64,000 nt of DNA from Collybiopsis luxurians FD-317 M1 (Eukaryota; Basidiomycota; Agaricomycetes; Agaricales; Omphalotaceae). Under the pieces are notes generated by a model, which ran no database searches, was not told the DNA's origin, and saw only the letters and a program-made list of their open reading frames with translations. Position 1 is the stretch's first letter, and every line of letters begins with the position of its first letter. Below are positions 55,947 to 64,000 of the stretch, piece after piece. Location: assembly GCA_000827265.1 (NCBI GenBank), contig KN834786.1, positions 465,766-529,765 on the forward strand. Reading direction: 5' to 3'. The position numbers and the translations under genes are program-made.

Positions 55947-58900
55947 TCAAAACTTCGATACCGGTAAATCTCCCCACTCCACCATTGCACCAAGATCCTC
56001 CGCCGGCTTCAAACTCGCTCTAAATTCCTTCATATCTCCAATATATGTCGCACCCGGCTGCACGGCATCCTGCCCTTCGCCAGGCACAGGATGCTCTTGT
56101 ACAAGTTTCGGTATACTCTCCAGCACCCTCTGAGATGCTGCTCCTTTGCCCGCAAGTACCTCTCTCCAATGCTTCTCAAACTCTTCTACAGCAGGTGTGT
56201 CATCCGACAATACCTCCCTCCACGACCCTGGAGCCGCATTCACTCCTAATTCGCGCACCTGAGCCTCAAACGCCTCAGCAGCAGCAGCGCTGACCCGTTT
56301 GGGCTTGACCTTTTGCGAACGCATCTGCACAGAAATTTTCGATCGCGTCTTGGACGACGGGTGGACATGCGACATAAAGAGAGCATACACCTCCTCTTTC
56401 GTAACGTCCTTCAACGTCTCCGCATCAATGGCATCTATCCAACCCAATCATCAGCCTTCCCCGCACAAGCAAATACACCGAAAAAACTAACTCACCCCGG
56501 TAGAAATCCAAATGCCCGCTGTTTATATGACTAAGATACCTCGACACTTCCTCCGTCAGATTCTTATCCTCCTCCCTCCACTTCTTATCCAACCCCGTCT
56601 TATGTTCCTGGAACATTTCAGGCGTCATCGTCTTAATCGCCGTCTTCATCTCATCCAAAAACGCCTCAACCCTCGACTCCAAATACCCAGGTGTCCTCTC
56701 GCTCTGAACAACAATCCTAATCCCCTTCTCCGTCGAACCAGGTAAAGGCCAATAGGCGCATGAGACAATGTACCCGAGTTGCTCTTTCGTTCGCAATACG
56801 TTGAAAGCGGGCTCAGTAAGAATCTGGTTGAGCAACGCTCCAACGACACGGCGGCGGCGGTCAGCGACAGAACCGATGCGGACGTAGTAGGTTAGGGCAG
56901 AGTTGGTTTGATTGGGGTTGGGGATGATGCCGGTTTTGATTAGATTGCAGCCTGGTCAAAAAATATAGTCAATGATAGAGTATATTTAATTCCAAAGGAT
57001 CTACCCTACCCTCAGGAAGAACCAAAGCTCGCTCGTTGAGATCAGAACTCGACGCACTCGACGCAATGAGCCCTGCTTCGGACATTTCAGCGATCTTGAT
57101 AGCCTCCTACGATAAGGAATTAGTATTCCTGAACTGGTCACACTACACCCGGAAACATACATCCTTGTACACATTCCCCAACACAAGGAGCCTCAGCTTG
57201 GCATTCGCGAGAAGCTTCTTCGCGTGCTGGCTGATGTCCTCAACGGATATGGCTAGGACGAGCAAAAACTTTCAGCAAAATTCGACGGAAAAGCAGAAAC
57301 ACAGCATACTCGGTAACTCCTTCAAATACTCATCAAATGTCCACTGCTCTTCCGTCATGAGATATCTCCCGTAGTACTCCGAGAGCTGATATGACTGTCC
57401 AAGGAAGAAATTTTCCCAGTTATGTTTGTTCTGTCGAGCCGTGCCGTCAGCTTCAACAAACTGAACCATACTGGACAATCCGTAAATCGCACCTGCTCAA
57501 CCATAACATCTAACCTATCCTTAAGAACAACAAGATTCTTAATCCTATCTAGGACCTGCTGAACCAGTACTGACATCTTGTCGTTATATCCTTGGAGCAC
57601 GATATACATGCCCCTTAAGTGAGAAGTGCAGCTATAGGAAAGACCAGCAAGGTCAGCATCATAGGAAAACTCGGAGAGCGAATCGGTGACGAGATCAGTG
57701 AAAAGCCTGGAATAAACATCTCGGTCAAGTAGCAGGACGTTATACAGACAAATAATCATACCGCGTTGACGCAGCTGCTCTCGGAGAAGCGTTCGCAACC
57801 GGACTGCGAAAATGAAACTGAGTTTTGGTTTCGGTACAAGCCGCAGAGGAAGACCCACCTTCGAATGTCAATCACGACTTGAGCTTTGGGGATCCAGAAA
57901 CGATCGTCTTTTTTATGCCACAGTGAGGATAAAGAGGTCTCCCTGATCAAATGAGGTCGTTTTACAGGCTAAAATCCAGAGGTGAGCACAAAGAAAAGTG
58001 CAGGTAAACAATTAAATACCTCAACGCCCTCCCGCTTATCCACGTCCAGGTTAGTGGGAATAAACTGATTCGGCCGTGGTAGGAACAGCTCAGGAATATC
58101 GTTCGGGGCCGAAGTCTAAAAAACTGATGAGCTTCAAAACTCGGGGACAAAGTATAAACACTGCTTACCTGTTGGAGGAACTCCTCATCGAGTTTGTCAA
58201 CTCGGTACAGCGTTCCATAAATCGGCTCCTTCTCCCAAGCATCTTCCTCGCCAAGCTTCAGCGCTTCCTTCAAATCTTCACCTTTCGCCATCAAGATGAA
58301 CCTCCCGTTCTCGAGCTTGAACCCTTGGAGATATTCCAACAGTTTTTCCCTACCCGCAGATCTCGCTCCGGGATACTCGTTGCCCCATTCCCAGCTGACC
58401 GATGGAGCAGCGAGCAAAAGCTCTGGAGGATAAGGCTCAGTCTGCCGCTCAGCAATACTCGTAACATAATCGTCTGGCCTCTTCTTCTCGATGAAGCGGA
58501 ATCGTATGTCGGAGAGAATCGCGCGTTCTTTTTGGAGATATGACTCGATTGCGCTGGACCGTAGGAGGGAGAGGTATTTAAAGGTAGCGAGAACAACGGA
58601 ACGATAATTTTCTTGGGAAAAAGCGGATGAACATTGAGAGAAAGGAATGATGTGGAACGTAACTCACTGAAACCGTCTTTCGTCAAATATATCGTAATCC
58701 TAAACATGTCCAGTCCCCTACCGAGAGGAGATGGCCCGCTACTCAGCCCGGTAACCCATCCTTTGTTTTTGAGGTAAGAGTAAAGGGAGCCGGGACCCTC
58801 GTGTCCAACCAAATGACCAAGGAAGCTACCAGGTTTATGTCGCCAGTACGGAGCTTGATACTCTATAGGGAGATCGATTTCAACCGCGTGCAATGTCATA

Positions 58901-60161
58901 ATTGTTTGTACCGCAATCATCGTCTGAAAATTGGTTAATTCATGGTCTAATTAAAGCAAAAAGGAAAATGAGATCTTACGCCTTTTTCGCCGTGGCCATA
59001 AGGGTGATCGTGTACCATCGGCAAGGGGTCCACCTGACGATTAGGAATGGGGGAGAAGAATTTTGATGCCATTTCAGCGAGATCGTCCAAAGATTCTGAG
59101 TGTGAAATGAATGGAAGATCGGCCAGAGATATTACGTTCCGTACCTCGTCCTAGTATTGCCAAATGCATCCGACTAGCGCAGTACTCTTTATTCCACCAT
59201 TCAACCAGCCTCCTTCTAGTTTCTCGGCCTACGGCTCCCCCATCGGCTTCCGCTTCGCTACTCGTAGAAGAAACCGACAATGCTGGAGAAGTGATCCTCG
59301 AAGGGATTGGAGACGGGTTGGCACTCAAAGTAGGAGCAGCTGACGCCGCGGTCCCGTTCTCCATTGGTAATTTCCCTTTAGTTTTCAAATCCTTGGCCGC
59401 TTGGCTCAACGTTTCTCGGTTCCCACTCCCAAACTTCCTCCAAACATGTCCCGGTTTGCTGAGGTGCTTGCTAAGTTGGAATATTCTCCACAAATCGTTC
59501 TGGTGATTCTTCTTGTGTTCAGAATCGACCGCGTTCAATTCACGGGATGTACATGAAGGCGCGAACAACGGAGAATGGAAAAAGCCTGAGAAGCGAGCCA
59601 GAGCCCCGGATAGTTCAGACGTGGCGACACTAAAATAATAATTGGTGTTTGAGGCGGCAGTGAATGCATTGGATCCTCCATTGTTTTTGGCTAGGAACTA
59701 CAGGGTCATTTCAGTAAACAATTGGAAGGCCGCACACTGGTTCTCCACCTCTGAATACTCGTTTTCCTTGGGGAATTGCTCGGTACCCTGGGGAGTCACG
59801 AAGTCGATTAGAGATTGACGCCTTCCGAGAGTACCCGCTCACCATGAACAGTAGATGCTCGCAGAAGTGAGCCAGACCTGGCATATCATCCTAATTCGCA
59901 TGATTTAGAGATTTTGGCTCGAAAAAGTTGCAGATTGCGTACTGGGTCGGACAGATGTCCCACTGCGACATCCAAGCTGGCTGCAGCCTTATCGGCCTTA
60001 CCGTCATGAATCAAGACAGCCTCAAGACCATTTTCAAGCTTTATCCTTCGGTATTCCCTATCGTCTTGAGGTGATTTCTGAATTGGCTTGGTGAAGACCG
60101 AAAACTGGGGGATCCCGGGCTGGGTAGGGCTGACGCGTCGCCATTCTGCTTCTGTAGCCAT
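55947..60161 (-). CDS. insulin-degrading-enzyme-like M16 metallopeptidase
   Basis: Full-length inverzincin (Ste23/IDE type), which degrades small peptides in an enclosed chamber. It has many exons and starts at 60161 (MATEAEWRRVSPTQP). Catalytic motif HFCEH in GLAHFCEHLLFM; then KENEYSE|FLAKNNGGSNAFT, TNYYFSV, and RELNAVDSEHKKN with the downstream zinc-ligand Glu region. There is a Ser-rich insert at SSTSSEAEAD. Later domains include LPIEYQAPYWRH, HEGPGSLYSYLKNKGW, LTYYVR-type and KEQLGYIVSCAYW blocks, ending SKF at 55947. An in-frame ATG at 60251 would add MLLLSSRLYPSLSRIK.., a presequence-like leader. Confidence 0.88.
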
Positions 60162-60995
60162 TCCGGCGAAAAATTTGAGGTTGAAAATGAGACGATTTGG
60201 AGATTTTATACGAGATAAGGAAGGATAAAGTCTAGAAGACAGCAGAAGCATACGTCCACGAGTTAAGTATATAGGCTGGTCGAAACTCAGACTCTGAGTC
60301 AGCCCTGAGCCGTGTTCAAAAGTTGAAAGCGCTTAGCGCCGACCGGGGTCTGTGCGCAATCCACGTGTCGAGAATCCTCTATTCAGTTGAGTACCTGCAC
60401 GGTAGGCAACCTTCCCAGTGGCCTTTACGCGACGCGACTCATACAGCTCGCGTTTTACTCAATCTGTAACCGTGTCATTTTTCTTTTTGCTGCCTGCAGT
60501 ATGGAAATAGTAGGTGGGGGCTCCCCATACTCCCGGTCGGTTAACCAGATGTCAAAAATGTGGGTCTTCAACTTGGCAGTGAAATACATCAGTTAAATTT
60601 TTCCAGGTGGAATGACATGTACTCAGAACCCTGCAGAACCTTGCGGAACCTTGCAACTGTGCCTTTAAGGTTACATTACTGTTGGACAGCGAGCGATTCA
60701 GTGGCGATTGCCGCGGGATTGCAGGTTATCCCTCCGATATGTACAAGTTGGAAGCTACGGGAATCTCCTTCGAAGTAGCCTCGCATTCTCAGGCTAAGCC
60801 TCGAGTCAGGTAACCAACTAAATTTGAAACGTCATCAACGCACTCGGATCTATATAATTCTTCTTCAAAATTTTCATCATCACGATTTCACTCTGCATCT
60901 GTCTGCGTATTTCAAGTTGAATGCTGGCGCCAAACATCAATAGGACATGAACACTCACATCACCGTCTTGTAGCTTCGAAACACCATTGAAGCAA
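60162..60995. other. intergenic, promoter of the M16 gene
   Basis: No gene recognised. Beyond the M16 5' region there are only short frames. Confidence 0.4.
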
Positions 60996-61092
60996 TGGGA
61001 GTCCTTCGATCTCCTTGCGATAGATTTCCGGTAGGTCCGCCATACGCCAGACCCAGAGAACCTCTGTGTCGAGGAAAGGGTAGACCGCATCG
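60996..61092 (-). pseudogene. relic of a CinA-like gene
   Basis: The DNA matches the third exon of the CinA-like genes around MRSTLSST..SGSGVW, including the shared GAGGAAAGGGTAGA region, but has shifts and no flanking exons. It is a third, fragmentary family member in this window. Confidence 0.65.
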
Positions 61093-62135
61093 GCTTATGA
61101 TGAGCCCGAGGCAAGGAAGTTGTGTCCTACCAGAGAAGGTTGACGGGCATATGTTACTTTTCCGGCATAGTTACTGCTTTCCGGCTCATGTAACAACGTG
61201 TCGTCTCAGAGTTTTTTCCTTTTCATCAAACCCTCGTTACCAACGAAAATGTGAGCCAAATCAGAGCCTGGGAGCCGCACAATTCCACCCCGTCAGTACA
61301 CTGTAGACATTGCCATCGATACTACACACCTAGCAAGTTTACTGAACATTTGAAGTCGAGGCGAGTTCGTAATGACCTGGATAATTTTGTTCTTGCCAAT
61401 GCACTTTGTTTTGCATTTATCAGGCCATAGGATCGAAATCCCGAAAAACTGGTTTGGGGATATCTGAAGCGATGCGGAATGGGCACTGCTACTGTAGTCC
61501 TCTTCCTTCTGTGTTTCTTATGCGATCCAAGTACATATATGATGAACGAGCAAGAAAGGCGACAAGTAACTTCCAGCCAAGATTACGCACTCTTGCTAAA
61601 GTAGAATTTGTTTTGATCGTACAATACTGCTTTGGGAGGTGAGACCTACTTTGTCTTGAGAGGGTTATATTTCATCCTTGCTAATGTTGACTTTTTTTTG
61701 TTCATCAAACCATAGTATTGAAGTCCTGAGAGTGGAAATCTGAAGCAATGCAGAATGGGTACTGCTGCGGCTACAGTTGTCCTCCTCCTTTTTCTTTGGC
61801 GAGTGAACTACAATGTAGCATTTTAGAGTACTCAAGTCCTCGAACTCTACTATAGATGGTAAGGTACCTGGCCACCTAAGGGTGTTTAATGAACTGAACG
61901 AGATAAGCACATTTTCTCAATATCTAGTGGGAATAGATATTTAGTATACCTTCTTGCATGCATTTGGAGCCCCAATTAAGACTTTTCCGTGGAGAATTGA
62001 GGGCGCTGTGAATATTTTTCGGAGGCAGTCCCAGACCGGTCAAAAACACTGAAGCTGGCTGAGCATGAAAAATGAGCTTGTCATTGTGGCTTTAGCCACA
62101 CCTTGACAGCTCCCCTAAGAGTGCTCACTGCTGAA
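61093..62135. other. gene-poor stretch
   Basis: No gene recognised. It contains two diverged direct copies of about 95 bp (61423-61518 and 61706-61800) sharing ATCTGAAGC.ATGC.GAATGGG. AT content rises towards the right. Confidence 0.4.
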
Positions 62136-62158
62136 TTAGGGTTAAGGTTAGGGTTAGG
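62136..62158 (+). repeat. interstitial telomere-like TTAGGG tract 1
   Basis: About four units of TTAGGG with one variant (TTAAGG). TTAGGG is the usual telomere repeat of basidiomycetes. Confidence 0.8.
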
Positions 62159-62286
62159 AGAGCAAATGTAAAAACTCGAATTAAGCAATGTTAAGGGCAC
62201 TTAACATTAGAGAGACATTGCCAAAAGAGGCATGGGTGGGTTAGGGGATGAGGACATAGTCTTGGGGGTCTGGGGTTTGCCCCCTG

Positions 62287-62312
62287 TAGGTTAGGGTTAG
62301 GGGTTAGGGTTA
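62287..62312 (+). repeat. interstitial telomere-like TTAGGG tract 2
   Basis: About four units with one TTAGGGG variant, 130 bp after tract 1 and in the same orientation. Confidence 0.8.
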
Positions 62313-63777
62313 AAATAAGGGTCATTTAAGTAGTGTTTCCTCATTAGTTTTACTTAGTAAATGGGTCATATTCACCTTATACAAATACCATACTATACCT
62401 ACTCTTACTACCTACTGCAAAAGATTCATTTTTTCCATAAAGACTCTTTCTACTGAAGCAAACTTGGGCGGGAGGTAGGATAAGGTGGGAGGCAGGATTG
62501 GCAGGAATAAGTGCTAACCGGCGCTGAGAGTTTAGTGCATCAGCTCCTCTAGCAGTTAGAGCTGACATTGCCGACAGTGACATATACATGGATATATTAT
62601 GAGAGGAGATAGAGGCAGGCAAGCTTTGTAGAGTAAATTCTGAGTGTGAGGAGCAGACAAACTGACAAGGATATGGTCTCAATTCAAAGGTAAGTTGCCC
62701 TACTCCGATACATATTTAGCTGGCTTTTATGGTAGATGAGGGTATATGTAATAGCAGTGACTTCAAGTAATTAACTAATGTGAATAGGTCGAAGGAGCAA
62801 AGTACTGTACTATTTTGTTCAATTTGACAGTCACACATCACATAGCCAAAAAAAAATGCCGAAAAAATGGGCCTGTCATGAGTCACTGAGGGTTCTGTCA
62901 AAGTGATTTTTCCATTTGATTTTTGCCCAAATTGTCACCTGCGGTGGCTCCCTTGAAAGAGTGCTAGTGGTAGCAATTAAATTTTATGAGTCCGGAATGG
63001 AATGGACGAAACTCATCCTTATGGTCGGTTTTTCACAGGCGCTTATGCCGTAACAGTCCCGTTTTGGTAACCAAATCATCTCCAGATGGTTAATAGCGCT
63101 CATTTTTGATTCATTGATTTCATCAAATTTTTTTCCCATACTATTGCAATATTCGGTGTTGCAACATTGAACATTCATACCAATCTGTATTCCTTCCCAT
63201 AGAGGCTTGCAATCTTAAGGAGTCAATGGAAAGGCCACCTGAATTAGTAGCTCAGTTTCCTCCAAGTTGAGGCAGAGATCCTCAACTAAATTCTTTACCT
63301 ACATATTTTGCCCACTCAAAAGTTGGACATTGAATGTTAAGCCTTGGGCTCCGCAATATTGAACCCTGGACTTTCGGACTCATATATGCCATGCAATGCG
63401 GTGGCCCACTTTCTCACATATACAAAGTGCTTAAAACACTAAGTGATCTGGTGGTGGCTGAGGGTGAAGGCAAAGTCCTTCATTTGAATGACAAAATTTC
63501 TGGGGTGTCACAGGTCACACTAATCTATGTCAAAATTAAAATTCCATCAATGCAGTCACAGCTCACAAGTTACAACCCCAATAGTCCTTGTTGACTCTTT
63601 GAAAATACTACTGATGAGGTCCAGGGCATCCCTTTATCAAATAACCCTATCTCTTCACAGGTATCATTTTCAAAAAGCAGTGGCTCTTCACCAGCCTCAA
63701 TTCTCCCTACAGCGATGTCCACTTTTAAACAGCATTGTCGCCTGGTCCGCTTCAGTACCTGCTACATACTGGTAACT
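62313..63777. other. AT-rich, CpG-poor DNA, no gene recognised
   Basis: Composition resembles 25-29 kb. Open frames are short and without family signals. Confidence 0.4.
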
Positions 63778-64000
63778 TACCCCACCGTCCCATTTACCAT
63801 AGCTGCCACCTTCCCCCGCCGTCCCTTTTCCCATAGGTTCGACCTTCCCCGCCGTCCCTTTCCCCATAGGTTCTACCTTTCCCCCGCCGTCCCATTTCCC
63901 ATAGCTACTACCTTCCCCGTCCCATTTCCAAAGCTACCCGCAGTTCCATTTCCGATAGCTATTACCTTCCCGCTACCTTCCCCCGCCATCCCATTTCCCA
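63778..64000. repeat. C-rich minisatellite reaching the window end
   Basis: Degenerate tandem units of about 38-43 bp on the theme CCTTCCCCCGCCGTCCC..TTTCCCATAG. At least five units are visible and the array continues past the window. Confidence 0.85.

Noticed and set aside
62136..62312. A true chromosome end
   Set aside because: Only a few degenerate TTAGGG units, with ordinary DNA on both sides.

Overview
The window is nuclear DNA from a mushroom-forming basidiomycete (Agaricomycetes). The evidence is dense genes cut by many short (about 50-60 bp) GT..AG introns, a DUF6535 membrane protein, the C-terminal part of a NACHT-WD40-type protein, a fungal YRxYIVWG-type 7TM protein, an F-box/LRR protein, a tyrosine-recombinase retrotransposon and TTAGGG-type telomere-like tracts. 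There are no operons or ribosome binding sites. All gene models were spliced by eye.

Left part (0.5-9.4 kb): a creC/WDR20-like WD40 gene (-), then a nested mobile-element block. A Mutator-like element with about 105-bp terminal inverted repeats and a 9-bp target duplication (2773-9379) carries a small spliced ORF. It is interrupted by an Ngaro-type retrotransposon (gag, RT-RNase H, tyrosine recombinase; split direct repeats A1..B1-A2..B2).

Metabolic block (9.6-25 kb): a cytochrome P450 (+), two tandem medium-chain reductases (MDR, -), a short-chain dehydrogenase (SDR, +), a 7TM receptor-like protein (-), an F-box/LRR protein (-), an unknown CxxC..CxxC protein (+) and a secreted GH1-like glycosidase (+). 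The divergent MDR/SDR pair recurs in mirror orientation at 42.6-45.3 kb, with almost the same intergenic distance (499 and 493 bp).

Middle (25-42.4 kb): AT-rich, CpG-poor DNA with a broken WD40 array (-) and a DUF6535 membrane protein (+). Between and after these lies a segmental duplication carrying a CinA/PncC-like gene and a tRNA-Ala(TGC). The tRNA is decayed in one copy and intact in the other. Then come GNA1 glucosamine-6-phosphate acetyltransferase (+) and a tandem family of small acidic orphan ORFs.

Right part (42.6-64 kb): SDR2(-)/MDR-C(+), the meiotic helicase HFM1/Mer3 (-) divergent from the CDK subunit CKS1 (+), and a tandem pair of insulin-degrading-enzyme-like M16 peptidases (-). 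One of the pair is full length; the other lacks its centre. The last 4 kb is gene-poor: a CinA relic, interstitial telomere-like tracts and a minisatellite that runs off the window.
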